DNA of 34,329 nt, taken from positions 1 through 34,329 of the forward strand of contig JAFGDJ010000257.1 of the NCBI GenBank assembly GCA_016932135.1, given 5' to 3'. Source of the stretch: Spirochaetales bacterium. Lineage in GTDB: Bacteria; Spirochaetota; Spirochaetia; JAFGDJ01. This document shows positions 1 through 7,970 of this stretch, piece by piece; within the stretch, counting starts at the first letter, position 1, and each line of letters begins with the position of its first letter. The notes under the pieces were generated by a model. That model did not search any database and was not told the origin of the DNA. It was given only the letters and a program-made list of their open reading frames with translations. Made by a program: the position numbers and the translations under genes.

Positions 1-411
1 ACCGGCGGGCTTTGTATGTTCGGGGGCTTCTATGATTTCTTCACCCTTCCCAGGCAGGTGGAAGAGGCAAACCTTCGGCTGGATTACCGCAAAGCCCTGG
101 AAAACCGCCGCGGCAGAGACTGGGTAACCGATTATCGAAGTTCCGGATGGGGGGACCGTTTCCGCCAGGAATTCAATCGTGATTCACCGGAAAAAACCAT
201 CCTGAAAGCCGCCAGAAATAACAACGGCGTGGCCACCCCCGCTTCCGTAGCCCTGGAAGGGGACCTCTCCATCGACGACGCCAAGAAACACCTGGATGAG
301 ATGGCTTCCCGGGGATACGCGGAGGTCAAGATCACCCGGTCCGGTACCATGGCGTATCTTTTTCCCGAATTTGTCACCGATCCGGGGAAGCTGGATTTCG
401 AGGATCTGTAA
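1..411 (+). CDS. Hypothetical membrane-anchored protein, C-terminal part (5' end outside window)
   Basis: The frame is open from the window edge to the TAA at 409-411, so the gene probably starts upstream. A Met at position 16 has no clear ribosome site in the few bases available. The first visible residues are hydrophobic and could be the end of a membrane segment. A charged linker follows, then a roughly 65-residue C-terminal module beginning EKTILKAARNNNGVATP and ending near YLFPEF. That module is clearly paralogous to the end of the protein at 11669-12103 (EKQVLKAAKVNGGVVTP...). The pattern of helices followed by 'RGYAEVKITRSGTMAYLF' suggests a small winged-helix-like fold, which is inference. 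The gene is convergent with the amidohydrolase gene that ends at 444. No function is assigned. Confidence 0.75.
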   Translation, partial: TGGLCMFGGFYDFFTLPRQVEEANLRLDYRKALENRRGRDWVTDYRSSGWGDRFRQEFNRDSPEKTILKAARNNNGVATPASVALEGDLSIDDAKKHLDEMASRGYAEVKITRSGTMAYLFPEFVTDPGKLDFEDL

Positions 412-443
412 TTCGTCCTGGGGATCTCGAAGGATAACCTTTA

Positions 444-2078
444 TCAGATATTTTGATACACAATACGCCCGTCGCTGATGGTGAGCAGGACCCGGTATTT
501 CAGGATGTCTTCGGGGTTGCCGGGAAGGAGATTCTTGTCGAGAACGGTAAGATCCGCCAGAAATCCGGGCTGAAGTCTGCCCAGCGAGCCTTCCATAAAG
601 CTGCCCCAGGCCCCGGCCCGGGTATAACAGTCCAGGGCTTGCTGTATGGAGACCTTTTCGTCCGGTGTCCAGCCCCCCGGAGGGTTGTTATCGTCATGGA
701 CCCGGGTAACGGCCCTGAAGAGTCCCTTTCTCGGGTCCAGGTCCACCACGGGAAAATCACTGCCGTAACATACGGGAATTCCCAGGTTCAGGAGGCTGCG
801 GTTCGGCCAGAGAAATCGCTCACGCTCCGGACCCAGCCTTTTTAAGTAGGGGCTTTGGTCGAACCGTTCGGTCATGGCCAGGTGTTCCGGCTGAATAGAG
901 GCGATCACTCCGAGATCTTTCAACCGGCGGTACTCTTCGGGATGGATGGTTTCGATATGTTCCACCGTGTGCCGGGAATCTCGTCGGCCGTTTTTTCTTC
1001 TAGCTTCCTCGTAGCAGTCCAGGGCTGTCCGGAGGGCCGCGTCTCCGCAGGTGTGCAAACGCAGGCGGAAACCCCCGGCATCGGCTGCCCGAACCCAATC
1101 GGCCAACCGGTCCGGGGGAATCAGGGTTCCTCCCCGGGTGCCCGGCCGATCGGAATAGGGATCCACCAGAAAGGCCGTATAGGTAGTGGCCACTCCGTCA
1201 ACGAATTGCTTCAGCCCCGAAAACCGCAGCATCGGAGACCTGTATCGGGACCGCAGGGCCTCGGCTTCCTTAAGGGGAGAGGCCAGGTCGGCTTCCAGAA
1301 AAACGCGAAGAGTCAGAAGGTGTTCCCTTTCGAATGCTGCGTATACCTCGGGATCCCCGCAACTGAATCCGGGCAGGGGCAGCATATCGTGGACCGAAGT
1401 AACTCCCAGGGATGCCGCTTTTTGAAGAAAGGACTTTAAAAGCTTTTCTTTTCTCCCGGCGGGAATATTCAGAGCCCGGGACCCTACCAGTCCCATGGCT
1501 GTTTCATAGAGAAACCCTGTAGGTTCCCCGGCAGTGTCCCGCTCTATTCGCCCAAAGGGCGGGTCCGGGGTATCCCGGGTAATGCCGCAGACTTTCAGGG
1601 CTTCGGAATTGACCCAGGCGCCATGGTACTCGGCGTTGAAGAGGAACACCGGGCGATGGGGGATAAGCCGGTCCAGGCTTTTTCGGGTGGGAAGGCGAGG
1701 GGTATCCCAGAAAACGTGGTACCAATTAAAACCGAAGATCCACTGCTCATCCGGGTGTTTCCCGGCGAAAGCCGCGGCCCGGGCGGCACAGTCTTCCTCC
1801 GATCGAGCTTCGTGGAGGTCCACGCTCTCCCCGGTAAGGCTTCCCACAAAAAGGTGGATGTGAAAGTCGTGGAATCCCGGAAGGATGAGGCTGTCGGGGA
1901 GATTGAAGGTGGTGGTTTTGGCATCCCGGAGAGGCTCCAGGTCTTGCGGTGAACCGACGGCCAGGATGATATTCCCCCGGATAGCCACACCGGCTTTTGA
2001 ACGTCCGACGGAAGGCGGGTCGTAAAGGGTCCCGCCGTATAGAAGGATATCGGCTTTGTCCGATTTCCCCGGTTTCAC
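444..2078 (-). CDS. Amidohydrolase family protein (YtcJ/amidohydrolase_3 type)
   Basis: A 544-residue metal-dependent hydrolase of the TIM-barrel amidohydrolase superfamily. Visible metal-ligand motifs are H73-x-H75 in FHDFHIHL, H342 in RLHTCGD, H370/H374 in HTVEH, and D441 in YGSDFPV. K290 in GLKQFVDG is at the position often used by this subgroup. Family members hydrolyse amide, formamide or ureido C-N bonds, and the substrate cannot be read from sequence. There is no signal peptide, so it should be cytoplasmic. The start is a GTG only 13 bases after the stop of the carbamoyltransferase gene, with a weak ribosome site. The two genes are therefore probably co-transcribed from the promoter at 3081-3109. 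Next to a carbamoyltransferase, a ureido or amide substrate is a reasonable guess. Confidence 0.88.
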   Translation of the reverse strand: MKPGKSDKADILLYGGTLYDPPSVGRSKAGVAIRGNIILAVGSPQDLEPLRDAKTTTFNLPDSLILPGFHDFHIHLFVGSLTGESVDLHEARSEEDCAARAAAFAGKHPDEQWIFGFNWYHVFWDTPRLPTRKSLDRLIPHRPVFLFNAEYHGAWVNSEALKVCGITRDTPDPPFGRIERDTAGEPTGFLYETAMGLVGSRALNIPAGRKEKLLKSFLQKAASLGVTSVHDMLPLPGFSCGDPEVYAAFEREHLLTLRVFLEADLASPLKEAEALRSRYRSPMLRFSGLKQFVDGVATTYTAFLVDPYSDRPGTRGGTLIPPDRLADWVRAADAGGFRLRLHTCGDAALRTALDCYEEARRKNGRRDSRHTVEHIETIHPEEYRRLKDLGVIASIQPEHLAMTERFDQSPYLKRLGPERERFLWPNRSLLNLGIPVCYGSDFPVVDLDPRKGLFRAVTRVHDDNNPPGGWTPDEKVSIQQALDCYTRAGAWGSFMEGSLGRLQPGFLADLTVLDKNLLPGNPEDILKYRVLLTISDGRIVYQNI

Positions 2079-2091
2079 TGCGATGGTACTG

Positions 2092-3030
2092 TTATGGACT
2101 CATGGTCAGGACCATAACCGCCTTTTCGGTGTGTATACGGTTTTCTGCCTGGTCGAAGATGGCGGAATGGGGACCGTCCATGACTTCGTCGGTAACTTCC
2201 AACCCCCGGGTGGCGGGTAGACAGTGTTCGAAGATGACATCCTTGTCACATGCAGCCAGCAGGTCCTCGGTAACCCGGTAGGGCCAGAAGGCCTTCCTGC
2301 GCTCCTCCACCTCGTGTTCCTGGCCGATCCACCACCACACATCGGTATATACCATGTGGGCTCCCCTGGTGGCTTTTTCGATATCGTCCGTTTGGGTAAA
2401 AGAAGCTCCGGATCTTCGACAGTTCTCCAGAATAGGTTCACTCCATTCGGAGAGAATATGGTAAGGTTTCGGGGCGCACTGCACGTAATCGATCCCGAGG
2501 ATGGAACAGAGCATGGCTAGGGAATGGGCCGGCTGGGTCCTGTCTCCGAAAAATAAGACCTTTTTCCCCTCGAGACTTCCGAATCGTTCCATCATGGTGT
2601 AAACATCGGCCAGGGCCTGGCAGGGGTGGTTGTCTTCGGTCATGCCGTTGATGACGGGAACCTCCGCCGCGTCGGCCAGGGCTTGCATTTCCTTCCGGTT
2701 GTTCCAGCGGATCATGATCCCGTCAAGGTAGCGGCTCAATACCTTGGCCGTATCATAGATGCTTTCTTTTTTGCCCAGGTGTATTTCCCCCGGTTTCAGG
2801 TAGAGGGCGTAGCCGCCGAGCTGCTGAATCCCCAGTTCAAAGGATATCCTTGTCCGGGTAGATGGCTGATCGAAGATAAGTCCCAGGGCTTTATGTTCCA
2901 GGTACCGGGGAAACAAACCTCGCTGGGATTCCAGTTTTAATTCCCGGGTGGTTTCAAGGATAAGCATAAGCTCTTCACGGGTAAAATCATTGATATGCAT
3001 GAAGTTTCTACCCTTTACACTCGTTTTCAT
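2092..3030 (-). CDS. Ornithine/putrescine carbamoyltransferase family protein
   Basis: A 312-residue aspartate/ornithine carbamoyltransferase-family protein. Carbamoyl-phosphate motifs are intact: STRTR (57-61), HPCQ (135-138) and HCLPA (269-273). Genuine ornithine enzymes carry an SMG loop after DVW to bind the amino-acid carboxylate. Here the stretch is DVWWWIGQE (230-238), so SMG is missing, as in putrescine carbamoyltransferases. The surrounding sequence (PGEIHLG, PVINGMT, LPATRG) also fits that subgroup, from memory of its members. The likely role is reversible transfer of carbamoyl between phosphate and an amine, in the catabolic direction phosphorolysis of a carbamoylated amine. No carbamate kinase gene is in the window. 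The ATG at 3030 has GAGG about 9 bases upstream; Met11 (3000) is an alternative. The gene is first in a leftward operon with the amidohydrolase and divergent from the ABC transporter. Confidence 0.85.
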   Translation of the reverse strand: MKTSVKGRNFMHINDFTREELMLILETTRELKLESQRGLFPRYLEHKALGLIFDQPSTRTRISFELGIQQLGGYALYLKPGEIHLGKKESIYDTAKVLSRYLDGIMIRWNNRKEMQALADAAEVPVINGMTEDNHPCQALADVYTMMERFGSLEGKKVLFFGDRTQPAHSLAMLCSILGIDYVQCAPKPYHILSEWSEPILENCRRSGASFTQTDDIEKATRGAHMVYTDVWWWIGQEHEVEERRKAFWPYRVTEDLLAACDKDVIFEHCLPATRGLEVTDEVMDGPHSAIFDQAENRIHTEKAVMVLTMSP

Positions 3031-3080
3031 GGCAATACCTCGCTTGGTGGATGTCGGGGAGATGTCCCCTGGCGATTAAA

Positions 3081-3109
3081 ATTGTAAATCCTTATTAATT
3101 CACTGTCAA
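3081..3109 (-). promoter_or_regulatory. Promoter for the carbamoyltransferase-amidohydrolase operon
   Basis: On the minus strand, TTGACA (3109-3104) is followed after exactly 17 bases by TACAAT (3086-3081), a near-consensus sigma-70-type promoter. Predicted transcription start is near 3074, giving a leader of about 45 bases before the ATG at 3030. Confidence 0.75.
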
Positions 3110-3127
3110 TAATTATAGTCTTTTATT

Positions 3128-3163
3128 GTGCCGAAAAACCTAAATAAGTGGTAAAAACGGCAC
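3128..3163. promoter_or_regulatory. Putative operator between divergent promoters
   Basis: GTGCCG (3128-3133) and CGGCAC (3158-3163) are a perfect 6-base inverted repeat around an A-rich 24-base centre. The element lies exactly between the leftward -35 (3104-3109) and the rightward -35 (3192-3197). A similar sequence (TGCCGAAAAA, TAAT-A, GGTAAAAA, ACG) occurs upstream of the antiporter at 8578-8610. A further GCCGAAAC box lies in the transporter leader at 3244. The linked Lrp/AsnC regulator is the obvious candidate binder; this is inference. Confidence 0.55.
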
Positions 3164-3191
3164 CAGAAAAAGAAAAACCTTCAGATAAATA

Positions 3192-3219
3192 TTGACAAAT
3201 TGCCGTCATGGTTTACAAT
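3192..3219 (+). promoter_or_regulatory. Promoter for the ABC transporter operon
   Basis: TTGACA (3192-3197), a 16-base spacer and TACAAT (3214-3219). Predicted start is near 3226, leaving a leader of about 50 bases that contains a GTGCCGAAAC box. Confidence 0.7.
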
Positions 3220-3276
3220 AAAACAATTAGTGAAATAAATAGTGCCGAAACGGTATTCTGCTACCAAGGAGGACCC

Positions 3277-4020
3277 ATGATACTGGAGACTCAGGGTCTT
3301 ACGAAGACCTTCGGAAAACTTGCTGCTGTGAATAATATCAGCTTCGGTGTTGATGAAGGCGAAATTTTCGGAATTGCCGGACCGAACGGTGCCGGAAAAT
3401 CCACCCTCTTCAACATGGTCGCCGGGTTTTACCCTCCGACGTCGGGAAAGGTATTTTTCCGGCAGGAGGACATCACTCACCTTTCGGCGGACAAGACCTG
3501 CCGAAAGGGTATTGCCCGGACATTCCAGATCCCTTCCACCTTTCACACCCTGGATGTCTATGACAATATCCGGATCGGGGCCACCTTCGGCAGAATGGCG
3601 GGCGATCATCGGAAGATCGATGACTGGATAGATGAAATAATCGATTTCCTCGGCCTCGATGATAAAAAACATCATTCGTCGGTAAACCTCGATCTGTATT
3701 CAACCAAGGTTGTCCTCCTCGCGGCCGCCCTGGCGACGGACTGCCGGCTCCTGATGCTGGATGAACCGATGGCCGGCTTCACTATGGCGGAGATCGAAAG
3801 CTATCTCTCCCTGGTCCGGAAAATCCGGAAAGAAATGAATATCACGGTTATCATTATCGAGCATCTCCTGGATATCCTGATCGATGTGTCCGACCGGATG
3901 ATGATTATCAACAACGGGGAGCTCCTCTATCTCGGAGACCCGGAGAAGGTAACCGAGGACCGCCGGGTAGTGGAAGTCTACCTGGGCGGCAAGGATTACA
4001 AGGGGGGGCACAATGTTTGA
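3277..4020 (+). CDS. livG: Branched-chain amino acid/amide-type ABC transporter ATPase (LivG/UrtD family)
   Basis: A 247-residue ATPase, the first of two nucleotide-binding subunits of a HAAT-family importer. The start at 3277 is set by AAGGAGG at 3266-3272; a longer frame from 3208 has no ribosome site. Walker A GPNGAGKST (35-43), the Q-loop Gln84, Walker B LLMLDE (158-163) and the switch His196 are present. The ABC signature is not: the expected LPYG/LSHG-type motif is replaced by LDLYSTKV (138-145), losing the conserved glycine. The reading frame is otherwise clean, so this is not an obvious sequencing error. LivF, encoded next, keeps a normal signature. The complex would thus have one competent and one degenerate ATP site. 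The gene overlaps livF by 8 bases. The liv symbol marks the family; the substrate is unknown. Confidence 0.9.
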   Translation: MILETQGLTKTFGKLAAVNNISFGVDEGEIFGIAGPNGAGKSTLFNMVAGFYPPTSGKVFFRQEDITHLSADKTCRKGIARTFQIPSTFHTLDVYDNIRIGATFGRMAGDHRKIDDWIDEIIDFLGLDDKKHHSSVNLDLYSTKVVLLAAALATDCRLLMLDEPMAGFTMAEIESYLSLVRKIRKEMNITVIIIEHLLDILIDVSDRMMIINNGELLYLGDPEKVTEDRRVVEVYLGGKDYKGGHNV

Positions 4021-4711
4021 GATCAAAGACCTGTGCAGTGCCTATGGGGACATTCAGGTTCTCTATAACATTGATCTTCATATCGACGAAGGTGAGGTGG
4101 TCGCTCTCTTCGGCCCCAATGGTCATGGTAAGAGTACACTCCTGAAAGCGATTTCTGCCGTTCACCCCGCCAGGAGCGGTTCCATTCTTTTTAAAGGCCA
4201 GGAAATCGCAAAAACACCGGCCCATAAAATTGTGGAACTGGGGATCGCCTACATACCGGAGGAGCGGTTTTTGTTTCCGGATATGACGGTGATGGAAAAT
4301 CTCAACATGGGGGCCTATAACCTGAACGCCCGAAAGAGCATGGCTGAAAATCTCGAGTTCGTCTTCGATGTTTTTCCCCGGCTCAAGGAACGGCGGGGGC
4401 AGCTTTGCTCCACCTTGAGCGGCGGCGAGGCAAGGATGGTGGCTATCGCCCGGGGGCTGATGTGCAATGCCTCCATGCTGATGGTGGACGAACCGTCCAT
4501 CGGACTGTCGCCGAGTATGAAGTTCGCGGTTTTCGAAGCTATTGAAAAGGTCAACCGGGAGAAAAACCTCACGATCCTCATTGTGGAACAGGAGATCGAG
4601 CACGCCTTAAGAATGGCGAACCGGATGTATCAGATCAGGAAGGGAAGGATCCTCTTCGAGCGGAAGGCTGATGAGATCGACGTAAAGGAAATCGAAAAGG
4701 CCTACTTCTAG
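4013..4711 (+). CDS. livF: Branched-chain amino acid/amide-type ABC transporter ATPase (LivF family)
   Basis: A 232-residue second ATPase subunit. Walker A GPNGHGKST (34-42), signature LSGGE (135-139) and Walker B MLMVDE are intact. The switch position is VEQE (Gln193 in place of His), which is normal for LivF proteins. With the livG product it should form a heterodimer in which the LivG Walker A and His face this protein's LSGGE, giving one full catalytic site. It overlaps the livG stop by 8 bases, indicating translational coupling. It serves the membrane subunits encoded just downstream. Confidence 0.92.
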   Translation: MFEIKDLCSAYGDIQVLYNIDLHIDEGEVVALFGPNGHGKSTLLKAISAVHPARSGSILFKGQEIAKTPAHKIVELGIAYIPEERFLFPDMTVMENLNMGAYNLNARKSMAENLEFVFDVFPRLKERRGQLCSTLSGGEARMVAIARGLMCNASMLMVDEPSIGLSPSMKFAVFEAIEKVNREKNLTILIVEQEIEHALRMANRMYQIRKGRILFERKADEIDVKEIEKAYF

Positions 4712-4734
4712 AAACGGACGGGAGGGAGAGTTAG

Positions 4735-5601
4735 ATGGAAAGCATTCTGAATGCCCTGGTGAGCGGCTTTGTGTCCGGTTCACTCTACGCCATCATGGCG
4801 CTGGGGCTTACGATCATATACGGCATCAGCCGGGTCTTCAATTTCGGCCACGGAATAGTCGCCGTCCTCGGGGGATACCTGGCCTGGACGTTTTTTACCA
4901 GGGCCTCCCTGCCCTTCGTGGTAAGCCTGCTGTTCATGCTGCCGGTGATGTACCTCCTGGGATGGCTGGTGTACCGCTATGCCATCCGCGGGCTGATGAA
5001 AAAACCGAATGCGGACTTTTCCACCGTCCTCTTCATGCTGGGACTGGGCATCATGCTTGAGAATATTATTCTGCAGATCTTCGGTCCCCGGGTAAAGGCG
5101 GTACCGGAACTGGTTACAGGAAGTATTATGCTCGGCGCGATCAAGATAAAAAACCACGAATTGGCCTTAATGGTTATCGTCCTTTTAGGTATCATCGTTC
5201 TGACACAGTTTTTCAAGCGTACCAGGATGGGCCAGGCCATGAGAGCCGTTGCCCAGTCCATTCCCGGCGCCGGGGTGGTGGGAATAAATATCGAGCGTAT
5301 CTTCGGTTATACCTTCGGCCTGGCCTTCATGGTAACGGGGTTCAGCGGCGCTCTGCTGGCTTCAAAGTATTTCATGATTCCCCATATCGGCTGGGACTGG
5401 ATGGTCAAGGGCTTCGTTATCGTCGCCTTCGGCGGCATGGGAAGCATCCCCGGGGCCGTGGTGGGAGCATTAGTCCTCGGCATGGCGGAGTCCTTTACCA
5501 CCCTCGCCCTGGGAGCGGTATGGGTCTGGCCGGTCTGGTTCATCATGTTCCTCGTGCTGCTTCTGCTCAGGCCCCAGGGACTGGTAGGGGGAAGAAACTG
5601 A
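4735..5601 (+). CDS. livH: ABC transporter permease (LivH family)
   Basis: A 288-residue integral membrane protein with the LivH signature near the N-terminus (SGFVSGSLYAIMALGLTIIYG) and further hydrophobic segments throughout. The C-terminal part includes FGGMGSIPGAVVGA, the cytoplasmic coupling region common to LivH/LivM and UrtB/UrtC. A good ribosome site, GGAGGGAGAG, precedes the ATG by about 5 bases. It pairs with LivM to form the inner-membrane channel of the importer. The gene is separated from livF by 23 bases and overlaps livM by one base of the stop codon. Confidence 0.92.
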   Translation: MESILNALVSGFVSGSLYAIMALGLTIIYGISRVFNFGHGIVAVLGGYLAWTFFTRASLPFVVSLLFMLPVMYLLGWLVYRYAIRGLMKKPNADFSTVLFMLGLGIMLENIILQIFGPRVKAVPELVTGSIMLGAIKIKNHELALMVIVLLGIIVLTQFFKRTRMGQAMRAVAQSIPGAGVVGINIERIFGYTFGLAFMVTGFSGALLASKYFMIPHIGWDWMVKGFVIVAFGGMGSIPGAVVGALVLGMAESFTTLALGAVWVWPVWFIMFLVLLLLRPQGLVGGRN

Positions 5602-6596
5602 TGAAAAAGCTCAACCTCACCAGAAACACCGTAATCCTGGCGGTAGTCCTGCTGTTGATCGTGCTGTATCCCCTTCTGGGGGCAAAACCCTATCATCTGC
5701 ACCTGTTTATCCTGTTCTTTATCTGGGCCATGGTGGCTTCCAGTTGGAACCTCCTGAACGGCATATCGGGGATCAACTCCCTGGGTAACATCGGGTTTAT
5801 GGCCATCGGCGGGTACGGATCGGCTATCCTGGCAAAGACCTTTGGATTGTCTACCCTTATCACGATCCCCCTGGGGGGTATCATCGCCATGGTGCTGGTC
5901 ACCCTATTCCTCGGGCTGCCCACCCTGCGACTGAAGGGGGTCTACATCGCCCTCCTTACCCTCATCTTTGCAGATACGCTGCCGACATTGTTGACCCAGA
6001 CCCGGGCGGTTACCGGCGGCGCGGTGGGTTTGCATGAAATACCGCCTTTTTTCGCCGGGGCCGGTAAGATACATAACTACTACATCTGTCTTGCCGCTTT
6101 CCTGGTGATGCTCTATGTCATTCACAGGCTTATCAAGTCGAATACCGGCCTGGCTTTTGTGGCTCTGCGGGATTCGGAGAACCTGGCCACCTCCCTGGGG
6201 GTAAGCCGGTTCCGCGAACGGCTGAAGGTTTTCGCCATCAGCGCCCTTCTGTCCGGGCTGGCCGGCGGTTTTTACGTTCATTCCCTGGGGGACATATCTC
6301 CCACGACCCTGGCGATAGAGCCCTTCCTGATGGGCATCGCCATGATGGAGCTCGGCGGCATCGGAACCCTCTTCGGACCGGTGTTGGGCGCGGCTATCAT
6401 TGTCTTCGGCAGCGAATTTCTGAGGCTTGCCGATGTACTGCGAATGACGATCCTGGGCGGCCTTATCTGCGTAACCATCCTTTTCTTTCCCGGCGGCCTC
6501 ATGCAGGCTTTTAGAAAGCTGGGGAATCTGATGGATCGGCGGGGAAAGAGAAAAAGGGGTGAAAGTGTACAGGCTAAAGTTCAGTCCGCGGACTGA
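5601..6596 (+). CDS. livM: ABC transporter permease (LivM family)
   Basis: A 331-residue second permease. The start at 5601 shares its A with the livH stop (TGATG arrangement), and GGGGGAAG lies just upstream; a longer frame from 5520 is discarded. The protein has many hydrophobic helices and conserved LivM stretches such as NLLNGISGINSLGNIGFMAIG and SLGVSRFRERLKVFAISA. The C-terminus is basic (RRGKRKRGE). It completes the transmembrane part of the importer and is probably co-translated with livH. Confidence 0.92.
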   Translation: MKKLNLTRNTVILAVVLLLIVLYPLLGAKPYHLHLFILFFIWAMVASSWNLLNGISGINSLGNIGFMAIGGYGSAILAKTFGLSTLITIPLGGIIAMVLVTLFLGLPTLRLKGVYIALLTLIFADTLPTLLTQTRAVTGGAVGLHEIPPFFAGAGKIHNYYICLAAFLVMLYVIHRLIKSNTGLAFVALRDSENLATSLGVSRFRERLKVFAISALLSGLAGGFYVHSLGDISPTTLAIEPFLMGIAMMELGGIGTLFGPVLGAAIIVFGSEFLRLADVLRMTILGGLICVTILFFPGGLMQAFRKLGNLMDRRGKRKRGESVQAKVQSAD

Positions 6597-6609
6597 CTCA
6601 CATAGAGAA

Positions 6610-6633
6610 CCCATCGTCCGCCCGGGCGGTGGG
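6610..6633 (+). promoter_or_regulatory. GC-rich stem-loop between livM and the binding-protein gene
   Basis: CCCA...CCGC-CCGG-GCGG-TGGG can pair as an eight-base stem with a four-base bulge (TCGT) on the 5' side and a four-base loop. No T-run follows, so it is not a terminator. A hairpin here could protect the downstream binding-protein message or allow its over-expression, as known for other transporter operons; that role is inference. Confidence 0.45.
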
Positions 6634-6661
6634 ATGTTAGAAAAGATGAAAGGAGAAAGCA

Positions 6662-7912
6662 ATGCAAGGAAAAATTGGTAAAGGCTTGATGATTGTCTGT
6701 GTCCTGAGCCTCTTCATACCTTTCGCGGTATTCGCCGGCGGTCAGAAGGATGATGTGATCCTGATCGGTGCGCCGATGCCCCTCACCGGCCCCTACGCCA
6801 GTGACGGAGAGCAGATGCGGATGGCCCTGGAGCTGGCGGTCGAAGAGAAGAACGCGGCCGGAGGGCTCCTGGGCAAGCAACTGAAGCTTATCACCGGTGA
6901 TGTGGGCGCCCTGGAACCGGAAAAAATCAAGGCCGTGGGTGAACGTCTGGCCGGTCAGAATGTGCATGTGGCCTTGACCGGGTACGCCGATTCCGGTGTG
7001 GACGCCCGGGTATTTGCTCAGTATGCCATGCCCTATATCCACGCCGACGCCATGACCGAAGATGCCCTGGTGGCCCGGAAACAGATCGCAGATACCGGAA
7101 CGAGCAATCTGTTCCAGTACTGCCCGGCGGAAGTCGCCTACGGTGAGGACGCCTCCGAATATCTTTTCAAGGTCCCCGCCGCCATGGGGTGGACTCCGCC
7201 GAACAAGAATATCGCCGTAGTTAAGGTCGACTACAGTTACAACATCCTGGCTGCCGACAAGTTCGCCGAACTGTCCGCCGCCAAGGGTTATAAAATTGTC
7301 GTCGATGAGACTATCCAGTTCGGCCATGTGGAATTCGGTCCTATCCTCTCCAAGATCAAGGACGCCGGGGCTTCTTTCGTGACCTTCTGGGACCTGGACC
7401 CCAAGGATGCCGCCAACTTCATGAAGCAGTTCTACGACGCCTTCATCGACGAAGGTATCCAGGCCCTGGTGTATATGCAGTTCACCCCGGTGATTCCCGA
7501 ATTCCTCGACCTGGCCGGTGAAGCCGCGGAAGGGCTCCTGTGGTCCACCACGGTGAACCCCGTCAGTGACGGTGTAGCGGATTACGACAAGCGATGGATC
7601 GCCAAATTCGGTAGTGAACCTGCTTCCAGCTACAGCTACGGTACCCGGGACGGTTTCGACCTGTGGGTAGCCGCCGTGGAACGGGCGGGAACCGTGGACG
7701 ACTTCGAAGCGGTCATTGAAGAGCTGAAGAAGACCGACCATCGGGGTTTGACCGGCCGGATTGTCTTCGATCCGGAAGATCACACCGCCTATGCCGGCAT
7801 GGATTATATTCCCACGGTATGGCAGCAGGTCTGGGGGGGCAGGCATAACAAGTCCTTTCCCAAAGAGTTTGCCGGCGGGTATGCCTACAAACTACCTCCC
7901 TGGGTGAAGTAA
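6662..7912 (+). CDS. Periplasmic substrate-binding protein of the ABC importer (Peripla_BP_6 type)
   Basis: A 416-residue type I periplasmic binding protein. The N-terminus is a signal peptide (MQGKIGKGLMIVCVLSLF... ending VFA-GGQK); there is no lipobox cysteine, so cleavage by signal peptidase I is expected. The mature start, ILIGAPMPLTGPYASDG, is typical of the LivJ/UrtA/AmiC group. A strong ribosome site AAAGGAGAAAGC precedes the ATG. It captures the substrate for the permease encoded upstream. The ligand cannot be told from sequence. Because the operon diverges from a carbamoyltransferase and amidohydrolase, amides, ureido compounds or amino acids are all possible. The gene is followed by a hairpin and a gene relic. 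Confidence 0.9.
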   Translation: MQGKIGKGLMIVCVLSLFIPFAVFAGGQKDDVILIGAPMPLTGPYASDGEQMRMALELAVEEKNAAGGLLGKQLKLITGDVGALEPEKIKAVGERLAGQNVHVALTGYADSGVDARVFAQYAMPYIHADAMTEDALVARKQIADTGTSNLFQYCPAEVAYGEDASEYLFKVPAAMGWTPPNKNIAVVKVDYSYNILAADKFAELSAAKGYKIVVDETIQFGHVEFGPILSKIKDAGASFVTFWDLDPKDAANFMKQFYDAFIDEGIQALVYMQFTPVIPEFLDLAGEAAEGLLWSTTVNPVSDGVADYDKRWIAKFGSEPASSYSYGTRDGFDLWVAAVERAGTVDDFEAVIEELKKTDHRGLTGRIVFDPEDHTAYAGMDYIPTVWQQVWGGRHNKSFPKEFAGGYAYKLPPWVK

Positions 7913-7938
7913 TTAACTGGGGTTTGTAAACCTGACGG

Positions 7939-7970
7939 CCCTTCACCCTCGTCGCGGGGTGAAGGGCTTT
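7939..7970 (+). terminator. Hairpin after the ABC transporter operon (copy 1)
   Basis: CCCTTCACCC (7939-7948) pairs perfectly with GGGTGAAGGG (7957-7966) around an 8-base loop, followed by a short T-rich stretch (CTTTATTT). It resembles a rho-independent terminator with a modest U-tract. It is homologous to the hairpin at 10221-10245; stem position 9 changes from C-G to T-A between copies, keeping pairing. Confidence 0.65.

Noticed and set aside
6581-7846. 421-codon minus-strand frame opposite the binding-protein gene
   Set aside because: The plus strand has signal peptide, ribosome site and family match; the antisense frame has no recognisable domain.
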